Positions 45,096-59,400 of a DNA stretch of 64,000 nucleotides are shown here, one piece after another. The position numbers and the translations under genes were made by a program. The first letter of the stretch is position 1. Every line of letters starts with the position of its first letter. The stretch covers positions 28,354,669 through 28,418,668 of the forward strand of contig OX419341.1 in NCBI GenBank assembly GCA_948470475.1, in the 5' to 3' direction. Origin of the DNA: Galaxea fascicularis. Taxonomy: Eukaryota > Cnidaria > Anthozoa > Scleractinia > Euphylliidae. Under the pieces are notes generated by a model. It did not search any database and was not told the origin of the DNA. It was given only the letters and a program-made list of their open reading frames with translations.

Positions 45096-48000
45096 TTAAT
45101 AACAATCATCTTGTTAAGGTGTTTTGTTGAGCCCCAATCAAAGGGCAAGAACTTATGCAAAACCATACTAAAGCAGTGTAGGTTCTCGTTAACATTACGT
45201 CGGTGCCCTGTTTTCCCACCTTTTTGTTTGCAGTTTTATACTTTCTCTTTTGGCCTAGTGAGTATTTTTAACTAATATATCAAACACGAGAGAGTTTCAT
45301 CGGGATATCCAAACATCGAGAAGAGAGTTGAAAATACGACGCGCAGCGAAGTATTTTTGACGGAATCCAATTGAAACAAAAACTAAGGAATTAACGGAGA
45401 AGTAAAATCGTCAAAATCTATGCTAATTAAGACCGGGTATCCAAACACCCTTCACGGTTGTGATTTCCTTTGTTTTAACTTGATGAATTATTAATGAGTT
45501 TGAAAAGTAATCCATAAAACGCTATAACAAGTAACCCTACCTTCGTTTTGTGTGTCTTCTAGTTAAGCAGTGTCTTAAAGAAAAAATAAATAAATAACGC
45601 AAATATTAGTTCCTGTTTGGTTACGTTCAGGTATCAACGTTTCTCTAACCACCATTACGTGAAGTAATCGCTAAGGACACCAAACCCTGGTCCAGTATGT
45701 TATAGTTGGAGTTGACTGTACAATGTTAGGTTCGTTGTAATCAATTTTTTTCTTTTCATGAATTGAAAGCTTTGGTTATGGTATTCAAGCAATGCGGTCG
45801 TGTACGTTTTAAGAACGGGTGCTTCAGTTTATTTATGTAAAGCTAGTTTTAACATATCACGATATTTATTAATGCATGCATTCTAGAAAAGAATGTATTT
45901 ATTAAAAAAAAAAAGTAATACAGGCAAAGTATGGTGTTAGTTTGCCTCGTGTAACAAAGTAAGTCATGAAAAAGTCTTACATTCTTGTAATTTAACATAA
46001 AGAAAATTAAGATTTAGATTAAGATAAAAATTTAGAGGCACCATCACTGACGTCCAAGAAGATGTGTATCTTTTGTATTTTATCCTTTCCCTTTCAACCC
46101 TAAGAGTGATCATCCATTCCTTGTAATATCAACGTTTGTATAAAACAGAATGGTCACAATAATTAAGGACAGGATCACACAAGATGAATTTGCTTGATAT
46201 TTTAACAATTCTCCCTACTACTTCTGTAGGAAATGGGTAGGGACAACAAATGAGAATTTAGATTTTGATCTTAGGGGTGAAAGGGTTTCAAAACCCGAAC
46301 CGTGGTGTTCACACGTTAAGTGCAAAGTTTATCCGACTCAAGAATGCATGGAAATTCATACTCATGCATACGTTACATTTCCAGTTTATAGATACCGATA
46401 CCGAAATTCGGTGTGAACATATTATCTGATTAAATGTATATTTTTTATCAAGTGTTTTGTCTTATTTCTTTATCAAATGTCGGAGTTATGTAAAGGGTGT
46501 AATTTACAAACCTCACCTGAGAAAGTTCAGAACCTTTGAAAAAGCTCACGCCCAATCAGATAGTAAATGTTTCGCCAATATAACGGTACCATCGCCGTCT
46601 CTGTTGTGACGGTAATTTTTGCTATTGGTTAGAGATCGCAGAAACGCACTGCTTCGTCACGATTTATTTACGGTGCAATTGTGCGCTAAATTTAGCTAAA
46701 AGTACTTTTATCATTACTTCTCTTCTCCCTGTTGTTTTAACGGAATTGCGACTTGAAGTTCTTTTTGATCAGAATATTCTTGGTGCGATTAAATTCAACT
46801 GCGGCTGTGGTCAATTTCCCACCGAGCCACTTCTGGTCGATGTTCCATTGTGGAACTGTGAACCAAAGATCTTTGTTCAAACAAGTTTAATAGTCGATAC
46901 GCAATTTCGTTAGGAACCTTTTGGGAATTAATAACAGGATATGGCTGCTGGGAGTTCCTCAAGCCTCTATGGACAGCAGTTGATGTATCGTGATGCAATG
47001 CGGATAAGCGGAAACCTGAGGCTAACTACGGAGTGGGGGGTGGAGTTGAGTGAACTTTAGAAATAAGCCGGGAATCAATAAGATTTGCGTGGTCTAAGTC
47101 TGTTTTTGACATTGGTTCACTCGGATGCAATTTATTGGGTTGCAAAACGCAGACGCTTTCATCGCGTTTTGAGTGCATTAAATAGCTGTGATGTCACGAG
47201 GTTCTGGAACATATTTGAAATCAAACACTGAGAACTGTAAGTACATATGAGAGGGGACACCAACGAAGGGGAGTTCTGTTCACACGCGTTAAAAATGCTA
47301 ACAAGACGAAGGCCCTCCGAAATGTGGAACTACAGGCAAAGAAAAATTGCTTCCTGGTAACAATAACCACCGCCACGTTAGACAACAAACGTTAGCGGAT
47401 AAATAAGCGACATCCTTCAAGCAAGACATCTCAAGGAACAGTTCGATGAGCAGTGATCGAGACGAGTCTAGGTAGGTAAATCGACAAGAAATTGCCTCGA
47501 TGTGATATATATGACCAAATGGTGCGGACTGAATGAACTGAGCCTCTATGGATAGGATTGAACCGAGGGGTTGCAAAGTACAATTTGCTGGTGATATAAT
47601 CCCATGCATTAACGGAGAAATATTCGCTACGGAACAAGTGACTGTGATAACCATGGTTTCGCAGGAATTTTTTCTCTGAAAGGCTGCATAATGTTTTCTT
47701 TGAAAATGGTCGTGATATGGGCACAATTTTCCTGGTAAAACTGAAATTTGCTGAGAATAGCAGTATATCACTACTATATACAAGCTTTCGTCATGGTATA
47801 AAGATTAAACGATCTCTATGCGAGCCAAAAGTTTCATCATTCACTGCGATTAAATTACATTTAATCGTGATCGTGTGGACTTAATACTTTCTTTGTTATG
47901 AAAAAGGCAAAATTTGCATCGCGATCGTCTGTAATTCATTTGTTGACAAGAATGTAGTGACCCGGGTCAACTCACCATTATCTAAAACAACGTCTTCCGC

Positions 48001-48928
48001 TTCAACAGCGTACTAATACGAAGGTTTCATCGGTGCGAATAACGAGCGTAAAAACGCCATATTTCAGGGTGTACCGCAAAAGAAACAGTTTTACTCGCTA
48101 TTGCTCTCCTGCTGGAACAAAATACATTTGTTTAATTATTATATGCTGCATGTCTTAGTTGTAGTCTAAGCGTGACATTACGTTCAGTAAGTCAAACAGG
48201 CACCTCCAAGTGTCAGCTAAAATCTACACCAAATATGTCACTTTTTAGTGCTCTAAATTTCAGGAAAAAAGTACCTGTAAGCCTTTGGTCATTAGTGAGT
48301 GCAATTTGAGAACTTTCAAAACCACGAGTATCTATTAATCCCGAATTGTACGAGAAGGTCGTGCGAATTTTCATTTATGGTTCATTCAACAAAATTACGA
48401 TCTTACGAGCCGTTGTCATGGAAACTTAATAGGTACTCCTACGGAGTACTGTTTGGGATTAATTGTACTGCTCTCGACCAATCAGGATTGAGTAATTTTG
48501 TTAAGTGTACTATAAATTAATTAATTTATTCATTCATTCATTCACTCATCCATCCCTTCCTTCCCTCCCCGTCCCTCCCTTACTTCCATTAAAACGCATT
48601 GCCAGTACGATGATGACGATGATATAGGTTCATTTTTTCCTTTTCATCCGTCTTTTTTATGAATTCTTAGTTTACACCGTAATGGTTTCGTTTTTTGATT
48701 TCCTATTCTTACATGTGTTTAAGCCTCATTGCTTCCTTTCATTCATCCTTGTATTTGTTCATTTCATAAATTGTAGTCTTTTCTTCTTAATTTCATTGTT
48801 GTATTAACTTTACTTGAATCCTTTCTCCTTTTGTGCATCACTTTAGCTTCCTTTAAAATCTCACTAATAGGAAATCAAACGATCAGTTATCCAATCAAGA
48901 TAAGACTGACTTTACCCTTTGATTCTCG
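45096..48928. other. Intergenic between anoctamin and the fibrinogen-like gene
   Basis: Starts with the anoctamin 3' UTR (AATAAA near 45585). About 46085-46295 is a copy of the 6898-7092 repeat. 48525-48600 is a pyrimidine-rich TTCATTCA/CCTTCCCTCCC stretch. The minus frame at 47298-47783 has no protein-like composition. Upstream exons of the gene at 48933 should lie here or have been lost; I could not identify a signal-peptide exon with confidence. Confidence 0.5.
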
Positions 48929-48932
48929 GTAG

Positions 48933-51284
48933 TAAACCACCGCGAACTGATAGACAGCGGATTATTAAGGGAAAATGGCGATGACTTCCAAGTATATTAC
49001 CATGACAACGGACAGCACCCTTTTCAAATCGACCGCGTGATTAGTGGCCTAGGAAAAAGGTCGGCAACTGTCCAATTTAGACTGCAGGCTCCGATCTCGG
49101 CCAACACTGCCGACGACTCTTCGTATTCCTTAGTACTTGGTAAAGCGGGCAGTGGCAGTGCCATGGATAACCCTGCCAAGGTATACGCCTTCTATGACGA
49201 TTTTTCGAGTGCTACCCTAAGCAAAAAATGGGCGATCAACTGGGGTAAGTGGAGTATTCAAAATGGTCGGTTGCTTGGAGATACGATGCAGACGAAATAT
49301 CATAAGGGTAACGTCGAGGTCGGATTGTATGTAAAGTCAGGATTCCAGTGGAAAGATGTTGAAGTAGAACTCGACATGATGGAGACTGGGAATATCAAAA
49401 GTGTCCCTGGACCATTTCTGCGCATCAGCAACGCGGATCTTAGCAGAACAGCAGGTTGGTTTGTGGAATATTGGGCAAAGAGGGGCCGCAAAAGCGCCTT
49501 GAGACCTTTAATTAACAACAGAGACAGCCAATATTACTTTGGAAAGTTACCCATAGCTTTCAAACCGCACATCTGGTTTCATCTGAAATACCAAGTCTAT
49601 GGGGATCGGTGGTTTTCGCAGTGGGCGAATGGAAAACTTGCGCATAACAAAGTTCAAGTGGGGAGAGGATGGAGAATAGCAGCAGGAACCGTTGGTCTCG
49701 GCTGTCACATTTCTCCCCACAATTGCAAAACACTATATGACAACATCAAAGTGAGATTCCTCGTTGCCACTCCACCTAACATCACTTTGGGAGATCTCCA
49801 AGCAGCTGTTCTTACCCAAGGTGCTTTGCTGGGAGAAAAGAAGCTACCTGCAGACTCGTGCAAGCAGGTTCATGACGCAAGTCTCGTGAATAACAAACCG
49901 CGCGCCAAGAATGGCGTTTACTGGATCAAAACAGACCTGCAAGGAAGCTCGGCAGTGCAGACGTATTGCGACATGAAAAACGGTGGCTGGACTCTTGTGG
50001 GTAAAATCAGTGGAAAAGTGGGCACCATTTTCAAGACATGGCTCGTTTCTAATCACAAAACAGCAGCACTGAAGACTCCGAAGCTCACAAAACAGAAAGA
50101 GCTTGCTTGCATTGACGCCCGCAGCCTGGCAGTAGAGGAAGCGTCCACGATCCTTTTATCCAGTGGTGAGAGAGCGGATGGCCTGGGAAGTAAGTGGGTG
50201 ATGTGGCGGTTGCCAGGTGACAGAGAAAAAGAGTCATTTTGGACGCATTCCTTTGGATCATCAGCTGTGAAGGCCGCACGTCAGACACCAGTCATGGTTT
50301 ATGCTTGGAATGGGAATAAAAAGGTAAGATGGAAAACAGTGAAGTTCTGACTGTGAAGCAGTTCCTTCCTGGCTAGTCGATAGAGCGGGAGAAATCGTTT
50401 TTTCTATCCCTACTTTTTCTCACTTCTCGCAGACGATGTTTATGGTGAACACACTCGGCTTTCTGATAGGGACTTTCACTTTCACTTTAATACACTTATT
50501 CATATCATAGTAAATCTAGGGACTGGTTATGAGACCCTGGGATCTTCAAAAGCAAGAACAGTGCGGTCGCAATAGATGTTGAACCGACCGTGACCTTGCA
50601 CAATCTTTTGTTTTTGGTTCGCAAGTTAGTTGCGAATAAATTAGTCGAAACTTTTGATTGGTTATCCTGCTGAAAAAAAGTGTGTTTTTGTCGAGTTTTT
50701 TGCAGGGTCAAGGCCAAAAAAGTAAACAAAAACATGAAACAAAGAAACTTGTCGAGTTTCATAACCAGCTACATCTATTTACTATGGTGATGATGATGAA
50801 ATGTCGTCAATTTCGAGGGGGATGCTTACATGATCATAGTAGATGATTCGAATAAACACCGAATAGAGCCATGTTTCGGCATAACAATCATTCTTAAATG
50901 TGACGTGGCGAGCCATTTATTTTAATCCTTTTTGGCAACATGGTTCCACCCTATCCTACGATTTAACTAATTCATCAACTCCTATATCTCATATTGTAAT
51001 TTAAACAAATTCCTCGGTGTCCTCGTTAATAGGTCTGCTACCAGAACAAGTATGGTATACTTCCAGCAAATGGATACGGCGGTTCATATCCTTACACAGC
51101 TGAAGACGGAAAAGGCGGCACTACTGGTAACGACCTGTGCATGGCTGTGGGAGTCCTACAAAAAGGATCTTCTGCGAATGGTTGGACCCCAGATAACGGA
51201 GGGTATGACAGTCCAGGAAGCGATTCTGATTGGCCGAATAGGGGTCATGGTCAGGCATCCCATCTGTCAGTCTGGCTCAAGTAA
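48933..51284 (+). CDS. Secreted-type DUF2341-like / LamG-like / fibrinogen-like protein (5' exons not found)
   Basis: Exons 48933-50323 and 51033-51284 join in phase 0 (AAG|GTAAGA, TTAATAG|GT), giving at least 546 residues. The first exon is open without a Met to an acceptor at 48931-48932 in phase 1, so earlier exons are missing from this model. Order: DUF2341-like part (ending near Tyr-Ser-Leu-Val-Leu-Gly-Lys and Tyr-Ala-Phe-Tyr-Asp-Asp-Phe), a concanavalin/LamG-like beta domain (about 85-285), then from about 305 a fibrinogen-like C-terminal segment with Asn-Gly-Val-Tyr-Trp-Ile and Gln-Thr-Tyr-Cys-Asp-Met-Lys-Asn-Gly-Gly-Trp-Thr-Leu-Val-Gly. The last exon adds a glycine/aspartate-rich stretch ending Ser-Val-Trp-Leu-Lys. 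The C-terminal part recalls coral skeletal organic matrix protein 5-like proteins; that link is from memory. Probable extracellular matrix or lectin-like role. Confidence 0.75.
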
Positions 51285-53572
51285 CCCCACCTTGATTTCC
51301 AAGTTTTGACGATAGCAATTTGATGGCGTTGCGATAGTGATTTCCTGTTTTTGTTTTGCTTGGGTTTTCTTTTCCTATATAACGTCGGGTCGAGGGCATT
51401 AATTTTTCTTTTTAGCCCAGGATTCAGTATAAGGGGGATATTTTTTAAACGTTAATTTTTGTGGGGGGGGGGGAGGGAGGGGTGGTTTTTAAAGGGGAGA
51501 TGAAGAAATCTTATGGCAGACATCGATCGTAGTTTCAGTATAGGGACATGGAGTTTGAAAGAAATTTGAGTACATGTCTCGCCAACGATTGATGCAACAC
51601 TGAAAAGAAAAACACTAAATAGACGGGTTCTAAATAAACCACAGGTGGCCCAGACCTTGAATACGTGAGATTGGTCTGTTGATGAGAGCGTTACGATTTT
51701 AGCCGTTTATAAGACAACGTATGAAAATGCTTCGAAAATTGCTCTAAATGCTACGTGTAGAAGATAATTTCAATAAAAATGGCTTAGCTCATGTTTGCAT
51801 TGCGTTATTTTAATGTCTCTGGGTTCCTAGAAGTGGTTTAGGGCCTTTTAGACGAATTTTACCTTCTGGCGGTTTGCTTCCCCTAAAGAGAAACGAAAGG
51901 CAGGCGACTCACTGGTCCAACGGCCCGCACTCGAAGCTCCGTAAATTCCACAAAAATGGTCTAATCTCGCCAAAATTGGCGTATGGCAGCCGTCGATAAC
52001 TCTTCTTCCCATTCGTTTTTTCCCAAGTTTCCAAGGTTTATCTTAACCACTCGAGAATCACTGGTCAGTTTCCAGCTCTAGCTTCCCATTTCTGGCAGAA
52101 TTTGAAATTCTAGCTCAGCGACCGCGCGATCGTGACAAGGTCACCTCCAGCCGTCGAGAGGCATGGGGCATTTTCCCGCCGTTTCTTTTGAAGTATCCCC
52201 AGGGACCGTGGCACTGTGTAATTTGCATGATCAAAAAATCCCGAGCCTCTCGACGTCTTGGTGGTTCAAAGTTAAATTTAGGATTGAATTTCATTGGCTT
52301 TGAAAACCGCAAAGTCGAAATTCTTTGTTAAGGAATCTATCTCTGATTGGTCAAAAAAGCTCGGATGGCCCTGGTTGATGTCGTTGCACTGTAATGCTGT
52401 ATTTGTAACATGTCTCCATATTTCGTTTATTAACCTTATAAGGAAATAATAAAACTGCATTCATCTAAAACTATATTGCCTAACTGAAAACGAAACCTAT
52501 TTCACATTCCTTATTTTCATTTATTTAAAAGAACGGTCCAAACGATGTTGGAAAAAAGTTATTTCCAGGGCCAAAATATGAAGTCATCATTTGAAGATAC
52601 TTTAACAAACAACCCTAATGAGAGTTAGAGTACTTAACATTTCTCAGAAGTTGTCCGTCAGACCCGATACTGCACCACTTAGGAACATTGGCCAATCGTC
52701 AGTTTTTCAAATTATTTTCAATATTGTGCACTCCACTTGTGAAGACACCCTCGCGAACAATAACGAGAAAGAGTCCTTCAAAATAGTACATTCCTCAGTT
52801 CACAAACTAAGTCTTGTGGATAACCAGTTCTGACAACGGGACTGCCCCCTTAAAAATGTCTCTAAATCTCCCCAAATAAGACGACTTTTAAAAGAGTATA
52901 AATATCAGGCATAAAACTGTAAAAAGTTTACAACCAACAAATTTAAATTTATCTAAAATTTACATCTCACAGTGTTTCCTAGCGACTGGAGAATATTTGT
53001 TGGAATACATTTCACTCTTATTCTTGTAATTTTCTGTTTAGTAAGCGCTTTTTAGAAAAATAGGAGACCCGACTCCCCTGTTTATATAAAAATGAAACTG
53101 ATCCGCGATGTTGTTCATATCATTAGATAACAACATCAAAACTGCTTCAAGGAGTTGCACTTACGTTCTGTCCGTGGACTTTTGCACTTGATTTGTACAC
53201 GTTTCTAAAATTTGTCAAGTACCCTTGCCCATGAGTACAATTCTCCTTCAACAATTAGAAGACGATTTCAAGTGGATTCTTGACAAAAGTGAACTTTGTT
53301 TTAAGCCATTTGCTTTCAGGATTCAGGAAAGCAAAACAATTTGCCACATTCCAGTCCACTTGACATATTAATATTAACGATAACTAAATAGTTGACAAAG
53401 TATTTTTTGACTCTATATCTGGGTGACACAAAAATGCCTGAACTTTTGGTCCTCAAAGCCTGCATCAACTTCGGTGGTGAGACCTGCCACAATTTCCTGT
53501 TACAAAGTACTCTGGGAAATACGAAGTGACCAGCACCTGAACACTAGTGCAACACGTGATCAACGCGTGCTA
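51285..53572. other. Intergenic between two convergent genes
   Basis: 3' flanks of the fibrinogen-like gene (left) and the Deg9 gene (right), which converge. It contains a G-rich run (51461-51484) and a short inverted repeat (CCGTCGAGAGGCA at about 52152, mirror at about 52242). No gene seen. Confidence 0.55.
51772..51777 (+). terminator. Poly(A) signal of the fibrinogen-like gene
   Basis: AATAAA about 490 nt beyond the stop at 51284; the first canonical signal on this strand after the gene. Confidence 0.45.
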
Positions 53573-56419
53573 TTAGGGCGGAGCTGGAAGGTCATCAGAG
53601 CGAGGCTGGCCTATTGCATATTGTTGCAAGATTTCAGGAGCGGCCTTGTAAGCTGTTGGAATATGCAGGACAATGATCTTATCTTTATCCAGCTCAAAAT
53701 GAACAAAGTCTTCTCTATTTAGTAGAGTGGGATCTTCATCTACACCTGAATTCTCGTCACTCGTTTGCGTTGACGAGAAAAAGGAGTCTGATGAATGGGA
53801 ATCTTTCATGAAATCTTGTTTACCGCATTGCGTCGACGAGCTTCTGTAATCCATCAAAGAGTCAGCTTCACTGTCGGAAACAGATCGTCCTCTCTCATTG
53901 TCTTTTTTCACATCCTCTAACGTTTTAAGTTTTGCACAAGAGCGACTGTCCAACTCGTCAACACTTCCTACTTCTTTCAAAGGAATCAAATTATCAGCAT
54001 GTCTCTGATTCGTTGTCGAGCTTTTCACGGTGATCTCATGCTGTTTTTGAAGAGCACTATCTTCAGCGCAGCTTTCAGCTGTTACACTTACATCCTTTTT
54101 CGCGACAGGCCGATGCCAGTCTTCACCTTTGCTAAAAGGCATTGTTATCTGATCCAGCACGGATGCAAGGTGTTTAAGATTCAGAATAGGAATTCCGTTC
54201 ACTTTAAAAAGCTGCAGATTTGCCATCGTTTCGTAGCCTGTTGTCAGCTCTGAAGCCAAAACCTTAAGTCAAAATAACACAAAAACCAAGAGGTCAAAAT
54301 AAAATAAAAGTTGTATTTGTTGATGTCGTTGCTTTCATACAATACTAACCTGACTCAGTAAGATAACTTCCTGTCCTGTTTTGTTCAAAATGCCGTACAG
54401 AACACGGTCGCACAGTCGAATGGGAGCTTTTCGCGCCCAGTCCTTTCCATATTGATGCTGCATATAGGGCTGAGAAAGAGACACAAATACCAGGCCAGCA
54501 TACACCAGGTAACTAAGGGAGAAGCAAAGAAAACGATTAAGGAGAGAATAAGAACTCATTCAAAACCGAGGAATATTTCGAGTTGTCTTCAACTTTTATT
54601 TATTCCTTGCGTAAGATCGGTGTCACGAATGCACAGATTGCTAGCTAGTACAACCGCGAAGCTTTAGTCGGATTTAGGTGTCGTGCAATATCCGCATACA
54701 CAAGTCAAAGCGTGAACTAGGTGTGACAGTCCCGAACAAGCCTTAAGGGCAAAAGCTGAACTCCAAACTTAATCTGTTTTAATTTACAAATGCAACTCCA
54801 AACTTGGTCTGTCGGTTTTAGTCTACAAATGCAACATTTCGGTATTCATGGGGGGCCAAGGTTTACCTGACCATGAAAACAAGTCTCCACCGTATAAAAA
54901 GAGTGTTTATTAAGTTCCGTAGTACAGCTTACTTACCTTGCTTAATATGCCAATAAAACCCTTTTTGGACAACTCTTGGCACAACAAGTGCGAGAGGATT
55001 TTTTTAAAATTGATGTAGTCTTGTGTGTCGCAGGGTCCCTGGTTTACTCTCCCATGTACGTGTACCTTTGTAGCCGTGTGTGTGACCTCAAAACAACAAT
55101 TCGCTTACTTCGCTTACTTTCCACGGGGTATAACAACAGCTTTGTTCGTCTAATTTATTTCGCTTACATACTTACCTGGGTCTTTTATCATAAAGCTGAG
55201 TTGGTACAAGCGAAGTTACCAAGTCCAGTTTAACATCCACTGTCATGACTTCACCCTGTCTGAGAATCTTCAACTTACAGATGTCACCAAGAAACATTTG
55301 CGATAATTTGTAATCAAACAAAATGCGCTCGTTTCCACGGAAATGGACCTATACAGAACACAAATGTAGAAAAGAATTACCCAACTGCCTGCCTCTAACC
55401 TCAAATGATTGCTTATACACGTCACACCATAGTCGCCCTCCTTTAACTATGGTCACACACTTTCTGTTCACTCGCACATGAGCACGCGATCGCAAATTCT
55501 CACCGTAAAATCGTACATGGTTTGAACCCAGGAGTCATATCATAAATCAGTGGAGTACGATCGGGTGAGTGTAGTCCTGAGAGCGACTGTTTAAGGTGAC
55601 ATTGACTGACGTTTGGTCAATCTGAGCAGAAGTTATCATCAGAGTCAAGTAATTTGTGTAACGTCAGTAGGAGGTATCAATACTCTGATCGTTGATCCAA
55701 TAACATCACGACTTCGTTGACCAATCACATCAACGAGCAGAGTGGACGACGCTCCCCCACTTTTTGTGCAGAAAATAAAAAACTGAGTAAAATATAGTTC
55801 CAAGAATGAAAAGTACTTTCACGGGAAAATAGTGGTTGACGGGATTAGTCTTATGAGTTAAACTGAGTTCGGCGCCTTTTTAGAGCCAGTCCCCCTCCCC
55901 TCAGTTGAAGAGGGCACAGCACTTAAAAAATTACTCCACGGCCGCTGACCTGCTGACGTTACACAAATCACTTGAGTCTGATGATGACTTCTGCTCAGGT
56001 TGTCGAAATGGACAACACTCACCCAAGTGATCGTACTCAACCGGTAGATCATTCGCAGTTACTACTTGTCAACTTTGGAACAGCTTAAGTCTGGAACTTA
56101 ATTGTTCTTTTAAGAACAATTAAAGAATTAACCTTTTTGATGTACAACAGAAACTACATTATTTTATAGTTAACCATTTGATTCATCGTTTGCTATCAAG
56201 TTACATTTCATTTTTGTTACAATTCTTATTCTTATCAGATAGACATTTTATAGTTTCATAGCCAGACACATTAGAATTTAACATACATTTTATCGTTTAG
56301 CTCTTACATTTCAATGTACACTTCGTATTAGATAGAGGATCACAAGTTTATTAGTTACCTCAGCTATTCTGTGCCACCCTCATTAAATAAAGTGTATTAT
56401 TATTATTAAATAAAGGGGG

Positions 56420-56456
<37 letters not shown>

Positions 56457-59400
56457 AAGTAGTACACAAAGATTTGGTATTATCAACAGCTTATTTAACT
56501 AATGTATTCCTATTTTCTCGTTGCCATGTTACCACCAATAGCATAGCTCCTACTCCACTATAAAAACTACACACAACCCATAATTCCTTGATTCGCTCTG
56601 ACAAAGGGCTAGCGCTCGAAACGTCAGCTTTTAGAATCCCTGTACGGTGATCAATTTACATTTATCAACTCTGTTGATAATACAAAAATCTTTGTGTATT
56701 ATTATTATTATTATCAGGGCGCGAGGAAAGTGCTGTCCGATAGCCCAGGGCTAGTGGAATGACTTGTCGGGCTAGCGTTTTCTTATCGCAGTTTGTCCAA
56801 TGTGCAAGCACCACCATTGGTTCCTCCTTTATAAACAATTTAATTTGATCGCGCTAGCTCCTCAGACCTTTGGGCTAGTAATTTCAAGTAACAGCTTGCC
56901 CAAAAGGCAACCTTATCTTTTCATTTTCGTCTCACCCTGTATTATTATTATTATTATTATTATTATTTCACTTAGTTATAAGTCTCACCGTGCCATTGTC
57001 TGCGACAACTTCATCATCCACAGCCATCAGTACATCTCCCCGCTTGAGCACACCACTGCAGCTGAATAGTGGAAGCACCTTGGTTACAAGAACTCCAGTC
57101 TGATCTGTGGCCAGCTGGAAATAGTTCCGCATGTGTTCACTTTCAATTGGTTGCCATTTGATTCCCAGTCGACAAAATCCGTTGTAAGTGTTACTTTTTT
57201 CAATGTCATCCAGGAAATGTTTTATAATTGTGACCTTTGGAGAAGATCATGGTACATGTATTGAATCAACAATATTTCATGCTTTATAAAGCATTACTAA
57301 GCTAACTACTCTGGTCAGCTATGTCTGAGATATGAGCAGTCACAAGTAGACCACCATTTCTTCTTCTCCGTTTTGATTAAATCCTGGTACTAGGCCTTGG
57401 TGAGACATTGTGACAAGGAAAAATCTTTGCAAAGAAAGCAAAACAAAGGACAAAAAGAAGACCACAAATAGCCCATGCCACTGGCCATTGCATTTCCTTA
57501 AGGACGTTCGCGCCCAAAAACTTCCCACGTACAGATTTTTTTAAAACTTTGACTGCAGGTAGAAAGTGCTAAGATTAGATTAAAAACGTAAAAAAAATCG
57601 GGGGTCACCGAACTCGTTTTGAAGATAAGGCGCAGCTCAGACCATAGCATTTCTAGTATTTCCAGTCATTCGAGGCAATTCTGGCCGGATTCATTACTAT
57701 TGGCATATATTTAAGTTGAAGAATCGTATCTCAGTTATGTGTGTTTAAAACAGCATATATAGGCCTATTTGATAGATCTTTGCTACATATGTCATTAAAT
57801 CAGCTAGAATTAGCCTTAAAAAATACAACTTACAAGTTACGCACACCTGTATTTCACGCACCAATTCGACCCTATTTGAATAGTATATGAGAAATAATTA
57901 AAACTTCCCACGTACAGATTTTTTTTGTTTTTTAGTATAATGGAAAGAATCAGAAAAGGAAGTGATCTGCCGACAAAAAAGTAAGGGTCACCGAGCATCC
58001 AACAAAAATATTCGCACACAAAGTTAACGCAAAGGTCATCAACCCTATATTTTGTTGAGTTTTCGACTCCGTGCGTGCGCTTGAAAATGATGTGGCATGC
58101 TCGTGACCAATGAATAGCGTGCGCACTAGAGATGCGCAGTAGCAATGGGCGCGAACATCCTTAAATCTATTTTTGACCATGGCCATTTTGTCTTTTGTTT
58201 CTGGCCGTGGCACTGGTTTGCAGAGCACTGACATACATTGGTGTACCTACAATAAAGAGAACTGAATGGTGAATGTCCCTGGGATTTCCAAGGTTCTACT
58301 CACAGGGATGATGTATCCTATGTTTTCAGCATTATCAAGGGTCTCAAAAGCTATTCCAATAACTTTATCATCCTGAAGTGCAGGGCCACCACTGTTCCCG
58401 CTGTTTATTGCTGCATCAATCTGTAACATGAAAGAAAACTCTCTGTCAAACAGTAGAGTGGAGAAACTTTAAGCTAGTGAACAAAAATAATCCATGGCAA
58501 CAAGTAAAATAGAAAAATGTCAAATTGGCCTGCCCTCTGCCAGCTGTTAACCTGGTTTCCATTTGCAATCATGTTAATTTTGTTTCTATCCCTGTTTGTT
58601 TTATTACCAGTCATCCCTAAAAAAAACCCTGGTTATGTTTTATCATAATACTGCTATTTATGTAAACAATTTTACAAGGAAACCTTGTCGTCATCATCAT
58701 CACCATGCTTTATCATTATCAAATGACAATGTAGGTTTAAAAACATCAGCAAGTCCTGATGTTAACCTGCCTAGCTAAAAACTACACAAAATAGGAATGT
58801 ATAAAGTTGGAGAGACTATTCTACTGTAATATTTATAACTACGATAATCTGTGCATAATAGGATAAGATGACATATACATCATTAATTTTTTAATGAGAT
58901 GAAATAAGCGCATTAAGACTAAAATAAATAGTACAAGTGAATAAAAAACGATACACAAGACCTTCAACTAAAGTACATGGCCCTGAGTTTCGACCTGAAA
59001 TCTGAAAGTTGATCATTTTAGCCATTGTCATGTACTAGCTAGCTGTAACTTTGAACCTCAGTGACAGTTTCCACTAAGAAACCAACCTGAATAGCCAACA
59101 GCTCCACTGCAGAATGTGCATATCGCTGGATTTCCACTCTGGACACCACACCGCGTGTAACACTTATGTTATCACCACCAGTTGGGAAACCAACACAAAC
59201 CACATCCTCTTCAAGAGCAGGAACCTCTCCAAACTCCAGAGGACAGAGATCTTGCCAGAATGTCTCATCTGCTACACCAAGCTACAGCAACAAGACACAG
59301 AACACTGTTGATATTAATGCCCTAAAGTTCTATGAGTAGCAGCCTCAGTTCATTTAGAATTAAGCAGCTACTGAGGAGGACAGAGATCTTACCAGAATGT

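Noticed and set aside
47298..47783. 161-codon minus-strand frame
   Set aside because: Cys/Ser/Ile-rich without a domain, no clear splice partners; could be a lineage-specific gene but unsupported.
57837..58234. Minus-strand frames in the TTAA element
   Set aside because: They lie in a non-autonomous element, cross its right border and do not resemble a transposase.
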